DNA of 64,000 nucleotides from Lutraria lutraria (GCA_964023205.1 OZ026844.1:26820934-26884933), one strand, 5' to 3'. Shown: positions 23,521 through 35,439, counted from the first letter of the stretch. The notes: generated by a model from the sequence alone, not told the origin. Numbers and translations are program-made.

Positions 23521-24344
23521 TTCTATTCCCCACACATGCCATAACATGTCTAATTTTGACCCTGTTCTCATTTCGACGCTCGTTACGCTCGAATGATTTA
23601 ATCTATGTAATACATGTTGCACTCATGATAATCAGGTATCTTTGAAAATAACCAAAATTCATATTTTATACATGTAACCCAAAATCGACGATAATGCCAT
23701 ACAAAACAAGAAGTGATCCTTAACAAAGTTTGAGTAGTATATTTAACCAGGGATGCTATATTACATATAGCATCCCTGACTCATACCAAGGGCTTATATA
23801 TACATACATGTATGTTAGTCCTTGTTCATACCCATGACTAAAAATCGTCTAGACAACAAGAACAAACTATAGCAAGATTATTGCGAAATAAACATCATAT
23901 TACCAATGTCCTCGTATTTGAACTATAACAACAACAACAACAACAAAACTGCTTAAAATGAAAACAAATATTTTACTTCGTAAATTATGATAACAAGTAA
24001 ACCTCGATCAACAAGTAAGCTGCTCACGTTATGCGATATATATCACGCCATGAAAATAATTTTCTAGTTTACAGAAGTATAATTTTATCCGGAAGCCGGG
24101 GGGACTGTCTTTAACTGTGTGTACAGCAGTCAGTGACCTGATTTTCATGTGTTTACAAACCAATAGTAAGACTATGTAATACGGTAACTTGATTGATTGA
24201 TTAAACATACATATAATAATGAAAAGCTGAGTTGGTGTAATGAAATCTGAGTGTAATTTTCCATTCATCGACAAACACCCGGATCGACAGCATCCGAACA
24301 CATAACACTCAATCAACTCATAAAACAGTAATTTACATACTCAC
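23521..24344. other. Unassigned sequence with a small hairpin
   Basis: An (AAC)n microsatellite lies near 23927-23945. The reading frame at 24029-24316 is not recognised. Confidence 0.4.
23748..23778. repeat. Perfect 14-bp palindrome with 3-base loop
   Basis: CAGGGATGCTATAT, TAC, then the exact complement. It could be a miniature remnant of an inverted-repeat element. Confidence 0.8.
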
Positions 24345-24480
24345 CTTTTAATTCACTTTTAAGGCCTACGTAAGATGGACTATCAAGTTAAAATCCAATA
24401 ACGTTGACTGTTAATTTTGTGTCACATCTGACGAGACAAACGTTTAAACACCTGTATTATAAATCCAGGTTAACTATATA
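24345..24480 (-). other. Possible noncoding first exon of the raftlin-like gene
   Basis: On the - strand GAATTAAAAG|GTGAGTATG is a good donor at 24345. It would pair with the acceptor at 20027 across an intron holding the LINE. The upstream limit is arbitrary. There is no direct support. Confidence 0.25.
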
Positions 24481-24694
24481 TCTACTATATATAGATATCG
24501 ACCAGGCAGATAGTTTACGGTCCAGCCAATCTGATTATAATCATATACTCAAACCCGCTACGCTATGAGGCGTAAGGAAGATCGAATACTTTAGTCAGAT
24601 TACGGTCCAGCTTTCTATTTGCATAGAACGTTAATATACCCCAATCGAGATTATATATTGCGATCAATGAAGAGTAGACATAAAGATTATATTA

Positions 24695-24843
24695 TACCAA
24701 ACTCCCCGTAGCGGTTACTTCCCTTGATCAGTACATTTGTCAAAGCGTGACGTAAACTGGTTCCCGTTGACTTGTGTGTACAAAGCCTTTGCTGCACGGG
24801 AACCAGTTTAAGCCCTGACGTTACCGGTGCGAGGAGTTTGATA
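24695..24843. mobile_element. MITE with AAACTCC inverted ends
   Basis: ATACCAAACTCCCCG and CGGTTAC on the left face GTTACCGG and CGAGGAGTTTGATAC on the right. Inside sits the AAACTGGTTCCCGT hairpin. A lone related end (ACCGATGTGGGGAGTTTGAT) occurs near 44514. Confidence 0.6.
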
Positions 24844-24858
24844 CTTCATGCATATATT

Positions 24859-24880
24859 CAAGGACTTATATAAGTCCTTG
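24859..24880. repeat. 22-bp perfect palindrome matching a MITE terminus
   Basis: The half-site CAAGGACTTAT is repeated as its exact complement with no spacer. It is identical to the first ten bases of the termini of the element at 26183-26688. Confidence 0.85.
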
Positions 24881-25240
24881 ATATTATAAAGGACTTACAT
24901 AATACACTTATATATATAAATTATGTATGTATATAATATATTACAGTATATTATAGGTTTTGGTAAATATAACCCATAAGAATTACCTTTAATGTGAACG
25001 TTAAATTTTATCCAGCACAGTTAAAATACAGAACTTTGACATGTACCTAGAGGTCAATCTTTGTTCTATTATCTACGCAAGTACGTCGACAACATATTCC
25101 TAATTTCAAAATACAATATATATGTATAATCTTAGGCACGTGGATGTAAGCTATCAACAGTTATTTCGAAATGGCGCGTTAATTTCGCATAAACCACTAT
25201 TCAGGACAATGCAATATTTTTATATATATAATGTTTTTTG

Positions 25241-25308
25241 GGGGGCATTTCTACTGGGGGGCAAATTTCCACATGACCATTTTTTCGTTGGGGGGGGGGG
25301 GGGGGGCA
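25241..25308 (+). repeat. G-rich runs
   Basis: Two GGGGGGCA runs followed by a G17 run near 25290-25306. Long G runs of this type can form quadruplexes and are prone to length change. Confidence 0.7.
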
Positions 25309-25331
25309 AATGTCCATATTTGTATGCTTTA

Positions 25332-25641
25332 ATACATAGTTCCCACAACTACAATATTTACCTCCCTTGGCGGCCATCTTTGTTGGCAAATTCAACAAGC
25401 ATTGATAGAAGATATTTTTATTTTTGTTTTAATAATTCTAAATATAGGATATTGATATGTGACAACTACATTGTCTTAAACCTTATGTGCTTATTGCCTT
25501 TACAACTTAATGATTAAGTTTTCTTTTATGAAATGAGTTGTTTGATAACCAATTTTATGATTTTTTCAGAGTGCATAAGAAATTTGCCAATCAAGATGGC
25601 TGCCAAGGGAGGTAATTATTGTAGTTGTGGGAACTATGTAT
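25332..25641. mobile_element. Foldback MITE with 60-bp inverted repeats
   Basis: The left arm 25332-25391 starts ATACATAGTTCCCACAACTA and includes TTTACCTCCCTTGGC and GCCATCTT. The right arm 25582-25641 is its complement with about five differences. The 190-bp centre has no recognised frame. Confidence 0.85.
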
Positions 25642-25984
25642 AGGAACCGGAATCACGTAAAACACCCCGTCTTGTCCCATTTCTTTTGTTGTTCACTTGT
25701 GGATATCAGAACAACTCAACATGATTTTTCACCTACAACAGTGAGACGGTGTGTTGTGCATAAGTACCAGTAGTCTACAGGCCCGTACCTTCAAGATCAA
25801 GGTCATACTTGAAATAATGGGTTTGCTTTGTCTAGACTGCAACTAAAAGGAATCCAATTTCTTTATTGTTAGTGGCAAGTTTAGGTGATGATGGTAATTG
25901 TTGAGGTAATGTTAGTTGAGGTGTCGACAGTGAATGAGTGATGATGCTTTTTGTTTGTTTACTTAAGTTTTACGCCTCTTTTCA

Positions 25985-26182
25985 ACAGTCAGGGTCATAT
26001 GACGCAGACATTTAACCTAACCATTGTTCCTGGGAAGAACCAGTACTAGACTCCCATCCTCCATAAGCAATTGCCTCCGTTCTCACACAGAGACATGGTC
26101 GATAGCTGGGCTCAAACCCACAACCCTCCATTCAGAGTGAGAAGTTAGAATGATTTGAAGTCTGTGACCTTAACCACACGAC
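25985..26182 (-). mobile_element. tRNA-derived SINE, interrupted
   Basis: On the - strand a B box (GTGGGTTTGAGCCCAGC) is followed by the same body as 11905-12095 (GGATGGGAGTCTAGTACTGG, TTCCCAGGAACAATGGTTA). The head (GGTCTGTGGTCGTGT) continues on the far side of the MITE, up to about 26710. Confidence 0.75.
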
Positions 26183-26688
26183 CAAGGACTTATATACATA
26201 CATGGATTCGCAACTGCTAAAAATAGATCAAACGATATCATTCGGCGATCCCACAATGCATTGCTATATACTCGGCAATGTCCGACAGCTGACACTTGGG
26301 TGTTTACGAATTTGATTATACTAATAAAACTCTGGCAATTGGGCACGGGAAATTGGTAAAGGATGCAACAAATTCCTTAAAGATATTGAGATACATTTAT
26401 AATCCACGAAGTCTAAGTATAAGCATCGAAAAAGGCATCAGTCGAACATTTTAAATTCCAAGATGGCGGACATCTATTATAATCCTTTCGTCTCCGAGAT
26501 TAAACATTCGGAATACCACGGATATTTTCGCTGTTATTATCATTCGGATATCACGGATTTTTTCGTATTTTCGCTTTTGTAAACAATAGCTTGTATTCCC
26601 GTTGATTCACGTCTTATTATCGCGGGATTTGATTACTTTAAACTGTTAATACGGAAGTTGCGAATCCATGTATGTATATAAGTCCTTG
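26183..26688. mobile_element. 506-bp MITE with 33-bp inverted ends and 7-bp target duplication
   Basis: The termini start CAAGGACTTATATACATACA on each strand and match over about 33 bp. They are flanked by ACACGAC at 26176-26182 and again at 26689-26695. There is no protein frame. It lies in the A-box region of the SINE. Confidence 0.85.
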
Positions 26689-26754
26689 ACACGACCACAG
26701 ACCATTTAAACTGAAAAAGTCACAAAAAACCTGTATGTTTGTGCCACATTAAAC

Positions 26755-26979
26755 CACAGACACTTGTTTAGAAAAAATACCCCACCCACCACAGTCGCTC
26801 TTATGGCTATCAATACATATAAATACTAGAAGATAACAAGCTCCAAACGAAAATAGAACATATTTTTAGGGTTTTTCTAACCAACGTTTGGAGCTTGTTA
26901 TCTTCTAGTATTTATATGTATTGATAGCCATAAGAGCGACCGTGGTGGGTGGGGTATTTTTTCTAAACAAGTATCTGTG
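26755..26979. mobile_element. 225-bp near-perfect palindromic MITE with 8-bp target duplication
   Basis: Arms of about 96 bp start CACAGACACTTGTTTAG and meet at a loop of about 35 bases near 26850-26884. Flanking CATTAAAC occurs at 26747-26754 and 26980-26987. Eight-base duplications are typical of the hAT superfamily. Confidence 0.85.
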
Positions 26980-26987
26980 CATTAAAC

Positions 26988-29900
26988 CTCAGTGATAAAA
27001 GAATGACAAGAAAACAGCTAGATACATTGTCAAAAAATGTTTTTATTTTCATATCAGATAATAAATATGTGGTCATTCATGTATGCTATAAGAACACTGA
27101 CTTGACATAGAAAAATCTTCTTATACCTTAAAAACCTTTCATAACACAATCATACAAGGTTTAATTATTGATACACGAGTCATTATGACTGAATACAAAA
27201 TAATACAATATAACATATACTGGTCTCTCCTTTTAATACATACAATGGGATGATCAGAACTTTAGGATGAGTACAATAAATACATAAAGATGGGAAGAAA
27301 AATATAGGTTAACCAAAGAAAAATTAGCAGATCATGTATTATGTTTTCAATTTTGACTCAAATGTTGTTGCAGATTCAATCATACTGGTGCAATTACATT
27401 TATGATTAAATTACTGGTTTTAAAAGCATGAATAATCTTTTTTTTTAAATTGAATAAGGATATGATTCTTTATGTGATAGTTCCATGTAAAAATCCATTA
27501 TTATGTCTTGCAATATATTCCTTTGAATTTATGTACTACAATAAAGCAATAACAATATTGATATCAAGCATAGATAGTGTATTTTATTATAAATATAATT
27601 CAAGTAAATGTAATTAACTTGTACAAACCAATTAAGCATGAACAATGATTCATAACAAGGATGTTCATACCAATCATTTCAGTAACAGTAAAAATAAATT
27701 TCTTTTTCTTTGCACTAATATCATTAAGAAAGTAACCTAATGAGTACAAGATGCTGAAAGTGTTACTACGTGGAAAACTGTATGCTAAATCTTATTCAAT
27801 TCAATAATTTCTTTTTTTTAAACCAAGAATTAAAACCAAGATGAATAAAAAACAACATAATATATTGACTTAAAATTACAATACAGTAAATAAACCTAGT
27901 GTAAATGGCAATGATGTCCAACATAAAACATACAGTATTAAAACATTTATAGAGTAAAAAACATAATATTATAAAACAGAGAAAACATGGTAAAACATAG
28001 GAACACTAGCATTTCACACTCGTATGAAAATTGTAAAAAAATACACGAGGTATAAGAATGAACCAGTTAGATAAGTGCTCATGTGAGCTAAAAAGACAAG
28101 TCACAACCTCATGTAAAGACAGACAGAAACAAAATATTTTTTCCAGATGAATACAATTTAACAACAAGGAAATTGGAAAAGTTCTAAAACTAAATGTAAA
28201 CAAAACTTAACATTCACTAAACACCAATTGGTAACAATAGGGCCATCGTTAAAAAATGTTTGCAGTAACCCGACCCAGAAATTTTTCGGTGGGTAGGAAG
28301 GCAGGAAATTTTTACTATTTATTTTTTTATATTTTACCCAAAATGCATGTCAAAATGCTATCTTTTATGAAAAAATATAAAATAAAAATCCTGAGAGGCC
28401 AAAATACAGTTGGGTAGGGGCATTTTAGGTGGGTATACATGTAGGTAGCGTTACAGCAAACAATTTCTTTTAAGGATGGCCTAGAAATGTTAAAATGCAC
28501 AACCTAACTATGGACCAATTCAACCTTTTACGAGTTGTTTCATTTCTAAGATAAAAGAAGTTGTCAAGAAATGAGTGTTCACATTAATTATGAGGACTCT
28601 GTTCATCAAGTATGATAAATAAGAAATCAACCCTTGATGTACATATAGAAGATGAGAGCAATGTAGACTAAATGACAAAGTTATCATGTTTTATTCCAGT
28701 GTAACAAACATACTAAGCTATTATGTAAATATGATCTTTTCATAGACAAAAATATAGTGATTAAATTCGCACACAATCAAAGCCTTGTCACACTTGCCAT
28801 GCAATATAAAATCAGGCATACCATTTAAGTACAAGAAACGTTAATCAGACATACCATTTAAGTACAAGAAACGTTCATTGTTGATTATAAAATACATACT
28901 GCTTTAAGTTTTAAGATGTACAGTACAAAACATACATACCTTCCGTAATAATACAAACACAAAAACCAGACAAATATCGCTAATATCACCTTTTAACATA
29001 TACATTTTATACACTCACATTATCTCCCATACCAACATGACATCAATGCAATGCAGTTCATTTATTATGTACAGTTGTAAACAAGCATGTTAAAATTATA
29101 ATAACATCAATGCATAATATCATATAAACAACAGCGTATATCTACACATAGCACAATATATCATAGAAAATCACAACACAATCCTACATTAAACTTCTTT
29201 CATAGTTCAATACAGCACCATAAGGGAAACAACTCTTACAATAGTCTCTTAAAAACTGAATAGGGGTTACTTCCCTTGAATTTCAAAGAACAATGAAAAA
29301 TATTGTATTATTTAACAAGAATTCTTTTAAGAAGGTTATTTATTGTAATATACACAAAAGATCAGTCCAGTTGCCAAAGAAATTCTTAACTTTATCATCA
29401 TGCATATCAACTGTGGTAGCATTGAGAAAAAAATCACAAAAAAACAAGACTGAAATTGTAGACAGCTGTCAAAAAAATCCAAGAGATATCTGCATATGTC
29501 TACAGTTTAAATAATGACAAAACTAATATAATAACAAGCAAGATGAATCATCTACATAACGGACAATGCAACTTTCTATTAGTTAGTTAGTTTACGAAAA
29601 TACTAATTTGTTACACTGGCCTTTAATTAGAATGTAAACCTAACAACAAAACAATCCAGTAACGGGAATATGTTCCGTTTTCAAAATAAAGCATTAATGT
29701 AATTAACGAAGTCAAGTACTTAATTATAGCTGTTCACTTAATCAGCATGTTTCTTGACTGGCTTAACAAAGTGTTACACAAATACAGTGTAAAGAAACAC
29801 TGATAATTTACACAATTTTGTCCTTCCATACTCTGTCCAACATTATTCAATTTCACTGTGAACACATCCGACTTTTCAATATTCCACCTAACACTTCATC

Positions 29901-30227
29901 TGTGAGACACTTCCACAGAAAAGTCCACACAGTTATATTGTCTAGCCTATAATAATGTAATAATTTCAGGGCAATACTTCTTTCTCATGATTTCAAAGCA
30001 GGAGCAGCAGCAAGCACTCATGTTTCATACACAATGGAATAGCTTCAAATTAGAATTTGTAGAATTCTGTTTCCATGATACCATTTGGTTTCAGCAATAT
30101 TTATGTATGTTATGTCACAAATACAGTGTATTATATGATGATTAATGTTACAAAAGATGTTAAAAGATCCTCTATAATAATACAATAGTTCAAACTAAAC
30201 GTGAAAATACTCTGTATTGTAAGAAGG
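26988..30227 (-). other. Probable 3' untranslated region of dystroglycan
   Basis: AT-rich sequence without supported coding frames, directly after the dystroglycan stop. Many AATAAA signals lie on the - strand; the last near 27035-27050 is a possible main site, which would give a 3' UTR of about 3.2 kb. Extent is inferred. Confidence 0.4.
28239..28482. mobile_element. MITE-like inverted-repeat element
   Basis: AGGGCCATCGTTAAAAAATG then TTTGCAGTAAC on the left faces the complement of AGGCCATCCTTAAAAGAAAT then TTTGCTGTAAC on the right. About 240 bp long with no frame. A related fragment lies near 61640-61710. Confidence 0.6.
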
Positions 30228-32633
30228 TTATGGAGGCACATAAGGTGGAGGTCCCCTAGACTGCTGTACATGTGGGGGTTTATTGTAATTAGAAGAAGTT
30301 ACTGGAGGAGGCGGAGAGTACAGAGGTGATATCTCTGATGCATTTTCCATTTCGATTTCTTCAAGGTCTTTATCTTCAATTGGTTGTGTAGAATTAGAAT
30401 TACCACTTGTTTCACTTGATGCTCTCTGATACTCTGGTGGTGGCATTGGTGGTTTTTCATCTTCGAGAATCAGTGGGCGTGTTGAGTCATTAGGTTTCTC
30501 TTCGTACTCATCAGCGAAGATAACAGGAACTCCTTTGTTGTTGGTCAACCTGTTCTTTTCCTCCAACTTCATTTTACCCTTCCTTCTCTTTCTGTACAAG
30601 CAACAGGCAATAATGAGGGCAATGATGAGTACAATCACAACAACAATCGCAGGTACTACTGTAGTTATCCAAATATCACTACCACCTGTTCCAGCCCCAG
30701 CAGAAGCAACATTGGGTGTTGTTTTCTCTGTTGGTGGTTTGGAAGTGGGTTTAGTTTTCAGAGTCGATTTATCAGTAGATTTTGCAGTGGATTTCTTTGC
30801 TGATGTGGCTTCCTCTGTTGGTTTAGGAGTAGACAGTACAGGACGACGAACCATTCGTTTAGGAAAGCTAGGATCATTTGTACAAGCTCCAAGTGGCCTT
30901 GATTCAGCTGCATTGATTGTATATGGCTGCATTGCATCTTGAGCTTCTTGTGTCAGCGTACCATCTTTGTTAAACATTTTGTTTACCAGATTTTTAAGGT
31001 CATCTGTGGGACAATCATTACTTGCCATGGATTTATTGGTCCAAGCATACACCACAGATCCACGCTCCAGTCTTGTTACGCTAAGTGAATTAGCATTCCT
31101 ATCACCAAATAATTTAGACACTTTGTTAGACAATTCAATTCTATTATCTAGACTAGACATAAATTCATCATAATCTGTGTCAATGGTCATGCTAAGTTCA
31201 TGGTTTGGGGGTGAACTAGCCATTTCTTCCCCTTCCACCCTAATTACAAATGTCTGACTGGCTGACTTACTGAAGAAGTTAGTAGCAGTAAGTTTGAAAG
31301 TATAACTACCTGCATCAGTATTCAATGGGTTAGACATCAAATTGTATGACCGTAAAGTTCTCTTATTTAGTTGTAGCCAGAATCCTTCTGGAAGAGGACT
31401 CCCATTACTGAAGGTCAAGGTCAGATCTAGCTCACTCGTTTGCTTGTCATAGCAGTCGAAAAATGTATCTTCTGGCACCTTCTTTCTATTTATAGATCCT
31501 GCTGTGAAGCTTAAATCTTTGAAAGGATTTTCTACCATTGGTGGTTTCTTACCACCACGAACTGGACAACGAGGAGGTGGTGTTGGTTCTGCGGTGGTTG
31601 GCCGAACCGTAGTAGGCTTTACTGTTGTCTTCTCAGTAGTCGACTCAGTGGTGCTTGGCTCAGTCACTACTTCAGTGCTGCTAGTAGTCATAGATGTTGA
31701 TGTAGGCATGATTTTGGTCTCTGTCATCACTAATGATGATGTCATAGTGTAGGTCTTTGATGGTAATGCCTCAGTGGATTCTGATGATGACTGAGTGGTT
31801 GATGATTCAGATGGTTCAAGAGAAGATGAAGATGATGTAGAAGATTCTGTAGTTTTTTCAGGCATTTCAGTTGGAATAACCTCAGTGGTCTTGGTAGGCA
31901 TTATAGAAATGGATGATGATGAACTTTCTACTGTAGAGCTTGGTTCGATGTAAGAAGTTGAGGGAGCAGGTGGTTGCAGTGTAGGAGTTGCTGTTGCCTG
32001 TCTGCGTTTCCTAGGTTTGGCCTGGAACCGAGTGTTAGTAACATGCCAACCAATGACATCATGACCAATAGCACTACTCATATCTCCATTGGCTGCTGCT
32101 GTCTCAACTTGCTGAAGAATTGTCATGTGATCATTAGAAACTTGACCGCACCCAACCATCCAAGATACAAGTGTTCCTGCTGTTTTTGGTTCTTTTTGGT
32201 TACCAGGGCCTACAACAAGGGCACCACTGTCAAACATTGGTTTGTTTCCGACTGGCATCAATTTTAACATTTCTGGAGCCAGATTTAAATGTCCAACTAT
32301 ACTGTTTAAGAGATTCATCTTTTCCTCTGGGATCATGTTGTCAATGTCACAGTCCACAACAACAGTGACCAAGGTCTGAGGTTCACCACTCTTACAATCA
32401 ACAACTTTGGGCAAATTTCCATTCTTCAATGATACAGCACCAACTGGTCCATTTGTATCATCCAATATATCAATGGCAAAGACATCATCAGCATGGGAGT
32501 TGTCATCACCAATCACTTTGATCTCTAAATAGATTTGACCTTTGTCTGATGGACCAGGAATACCTTTCAATTCTGATTTCAAGGGGTTGAATGTTAACCA
32601 TAAAGGTAACCTATCTTTGCCAGCTTCAGTAAT
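30228..32633 (-). CDS. DAG1: Dystroglycan, main exon (residues 77-877)
   Basis: The exon starts after the acceptor GTAATTTCAG on the - strand and joins 46767-46994 in phase 0. In order: the rest of the alpha N-terminal domain with its expected Cys pair (156, 238); a furin site RKRR|Q (284-288) followed by ATPT; a Ser/Thr/Pro-rich mucin stretch (about 289-431); a cadherin-like domain (about 445-543); an SEA-like maturation domain with LERGSVV, where Gly601-Ser602 is the alpha/beta autocleavage site, and Cys617/Cys660; a transmembrane helix (about 731-755); a basic RKRRKGK; and a tail with PPPEY and the C-terminal PPPYVPP. Dystroglycan links laminin-type matrix to dystrophin, which binds the PPxY. 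Vertebrate DAG1 also has one short and one long coding exon. Length 877 against 895 in human. Confidence 0.97.
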   Translation of the reverse strand: MTEAGKDRLPLWLTFNPLKSELKGIPGPSDKGQIYLEIKVIGDDNSHADDVFAIDILDDTNGPVGAVSLKNGNLPKVVDCKSGEPQTLVTVVVDCDIDNMIPEEKMNLLNSIVGHLNLAPEMLKLMPVGNKPMFDSGALVVGPGNQKEPKTAGTLVSWMVGCGQVSNDHMTILQQVETAAANGDMSSAIGHDVIGWHVTNTRFQAKPRKRRQATATPTLQPPAPSTSYIEPSSTVESSSSSISIMPTKTTEVIPTEMPEKTTESSTSSSSSLEPSESSTTQSSSESTEALPSKTYTMTSSLVMTETKIMPTSTSMTTSSTEVVTEPSTTESTTEKTTVKPTTVRPTTAEPTPPPRCPVRGGKKPPMVENPFKDLSFTAGSINRKKVPEDTFFDCYDKQTSELDLTLTFSNGSPLPEGFWLQLNKRTLRSYNLMSNPLNTDAGSYTFKLTATNFFSKSASQTFVIRVEGEEMASSPPNHELSMTIDTDYDEFMSSLDNRIELSNKVSKLFGDRNANSLSVTRLERGSVVYAWTNKSMASNDCPTDDLKNLVNKMFNKDGTLTQEAQDAMQPYTINAAESRPLGACTNDPSFPKRMVRRPVLSTPKPTEEATSAKKSTAKSTDKSTLKTKPTSKPPTEKTTPNVASAGAGTGGSDIWITTVVPAIVVVIVLIIALIIACCLYRKRRKGKMKLEEKNRLTNNKGVPVIFADEYEEKPNDSTRPLILEDEKPPMPPPEYQRASSETSGNSNSTQPIEDKDLEEIEMENASEISPLYSPPPPVTSSNYNKPPHVQQSRGPPPYVPP

Positions 32634-32667
32634 CTGAAATTACAATTGAAAATAATTATTGTACATA

Positions 32668-33570
32668 CAAACAAGAGGGCCATGATGGCCCTATATCGCT
32701 CACCAGATAAAAAGACTCCTAGAGAAAATTATCGTGAGCCTTTGTAAAATTAAGTGACCCGGGGGCAGGGCCACTTTTGCCCCTACGGCTATAATTTGAA
32801 CTTGGTAGACGTCCACCAGACAATGCTTGATACAAAATGTGTAAGCTCTAGGCCTTGAGGTTTTGGACAAGAAGATTTTTTTGTTTTCCCATATAAGCCT
32901 ATATAAATCATGTGAACCCCGGGGCGGGGCTAATTTTCACCCTGGGTCCATACTTTTAACAGACTTGGTAGAAGTCTGCTAGACAATGCTACATACCAAA
33001 TATCTTAGCTCTAGGTCTTGTGGTTTCGGCCAAGAAGATTTTTTTAATTTCCCTATATAAATCTATGTAAAATCAAGTGACCCCTGGTGCAGGGCCATTT
33101 TGACCCAAGGGCAATTATTTGAACAAACTTGGTACAGGTCCACTAGACAATGCTACACACCAAATATCTAAGCTCCAGCCATTGTAGTTTCTGACAAGAA
33201 GATTTTTAAAATTTCCCTATTTAAGTCTATATAAAATTTTGACCCTAGAACAATAATTTATTCAAACATGGTCCAATAGACAATGCTACCCACCAAATAT
33301 CTAAGCTCTAGGCCCTGTGGTTTTGGACAAGAAGATTTTTTATAGTTTTTCCATGGCAACCAGTTTTTAATGAAATAATTTTTTTTAACAACTTTGGTAG
33401 AGCTTCATGGAAGGAACATCCATGTAAAGTTTGTTGAAATTGGCCAACTGGTTAAGAAGGAGATGTTGTTAAAAGTAATTGTTGACATACGCACACACAC
33501 ACACACACACACACGGATGACGGACATCATGCGAGCACAATAGCTCATCACGAGCACTGGTGAGCTAAAT
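32668..33570 (+). mobile_element. Pearl/Helitron-like element, family A
   Basis: Left hairpin GGGCCATGATGGCCC and about five core units. A (CA)n tract (33492-33514) sits where the other copies have GGACGGACG. It ends CGAGCACTGGTGAGCTAAA, with the terminal hairpin shortened. Confidence 0.8.
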
Positions 33571-33858
33571 ATTAATGTAACTATAATCACAGAAGTAAGT
33601 CCCCAAAAAAATGAGTACTGCTAAGAATTTGACAGCCAACATTTTATTGACTCAGGTTAGGAAATTTTCAAGAGGAAAAATTCAACAGCAAGATAAAAAT
33701 CAAATAATGAGTCTGGAACATGCTGACAATGCACGAACGAGTATGAAAATCTGAAGTTTGAATCTGCTTTATCAATGATCAGTATACAGATGACATAACA
33801 CTGATGTATCGGAATCTTAATGCACATTGCACATTCCACAACTTGCAGGAAGAAAGAA

Positions 33859-34288
33859 AACAAGGGGGCCAAGATGGCCCTAAATCGCTCACATGACAAT
33901 CATTGTTCACTCATTTAAACATTGTTTTGAACCTTCGACCTATTTTTTTACCGGAAATGACCCATTATCGAACTTGACCTACATATCATTAAAATAAACA
34001 TTCTGAAAAAGTTTCATGAAGATCCAATCAAAACAGTGATTTCTAGAGTGTTCACAAGGTTTTTCCTTATATGGCCCTGATGACCTAGTTTTTTACCCCA
34101 AATGGCCCATTATCGAACTCATCCAAGATTTTATCGATATTAACATTCTGACCCAGTTTTGCGAAAATTGAGCCAAAAATGTGGCCCCTAGCGTGTTCAC
34201 AAGGTTTGACAACACATGATGCACAACGCCGAACGAAGACTGATCACAAAAGCTCACCCTGAGCACAAGTGCTCACGTGAGCTAAAAA
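33859..34288 (+). mobile_element. Pearl/Helitron-like element, family B, short copy
   Basis: Left hairpin GGGCCAAGATGGCCC, about two and a half core units, then a complete right end with hairpin GAGCAC-AA-GTGCTC (34261-34274), seven bases, and CTAA. The best preserved right end in the window. Confidence 0.8.
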
Positions 34289-34964
34289 GTCAGAATAGAA
34301 GGCTCTGGGCTATTCAGCTGTTCTGTTCAACTGTAGGTTGTGTGTAGTGGAAAACTATACTGATTATATTTTAGTATAGAACTATAGATGAGACCAGAAC
34401 AATTAAAGGACTTTTATTCAAGATGTAGTTAAAATCTACCAGCAGTTATTCAAGTAAATGGCAGGCTGAAAATAATTGTGGTTGTATTCAATTATCACAA
34501 AATAAACAAGAATTTGCACTCATTATTTCTAGGGTAGAAATAGCTATAAATAACAGAAATTATTTCATATATGATATAAAACTTGACATGAAGAAATTTG
34601 TGGATATTGCTTATACATTCAAACTTGATAATGTATGCTTAAAGTCTGATTGAAATGGGGGAAAATAAACCATGGATTCAATATAGCTATGCACGTTATA
34701 TTCTAAGACAAATCTCAAGGGAAATATAGTAAGAATGATTTGTTTAAACTTTGAAGATAATCAAAGTCTGTAGAATTTGTGGACAACTTATGTTCAAATA
34801 GAATATTAAAATCAATGATTAAGGGTTCAAAACTTTGGGAAGAGATATTTGATTAAGTATGATTACATCAGAATGATTCCTGAGAAAGTATTAGACATTA
34901 GAATACTATCTTTGTAAAGATGAAGTTGCTCACTTTGTGTACTATGGAACAAATTGTAAGGAAA

Positions 34965-35150
34965 TTGAGTGGATAGGGATTCTGTAGAGATAACTACAGG
35001 TAGTCACAGGACTGAGTTTGAGTCCCGCTTAGGACCTTAATACATTCAAAGTTGGTGGTTCTCCCGTCTGAGATGTATGACTGGGATCTTTCTCCATTGT
35101 TAAAGCTAAATGTTGTGTTGTTTTAAAAGCTTGTTTTGGCTTAGGTCTTC
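34965..35150 (+). mobile_element. Degenerate tRNA-derived SINE
   Basis: A B-box-like GACTGAGTTTGAGTCCCGC lies near 35010. It is followed by GGTGGTTCTCCCGTCTGAG and CCATTGTTAAAGCT, related to the central part of the SINE at 12096. Confidence 0.5.
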
Positions 35151-35439
35151 AAATATGTAGAAAAAATATTTGGTGATAGTCGTATTTCAAATTGTAGAAT
35201 TATGCAATAAGTCAGCTTGATTCAAAGAATGTCCAGAAAATTAACTCTTTAGGGATTTATTTAATAGTTTTTTTTCTCTCTTGGCTTTAACATCGAACCA
35301 ACATCAAGACTTATCCTACTTTAATGGCCTTCTCAAGTAAACCTTGAATTGTGCCACTCTTGATAATAATAATACATTTGATAAACACACGAGAGAAACA
35401 AATGGAGGAAACATGCAAGTAAAACAAGCAATGTCTTTA

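Noticed and set aside
31504..32368. + strand frames opposite dystroglycan (for example 31504-31752, 31974-32267)
   Set aside because: Antisense shadows of the Ser/Thr-rich dystroglycan coding sequence.
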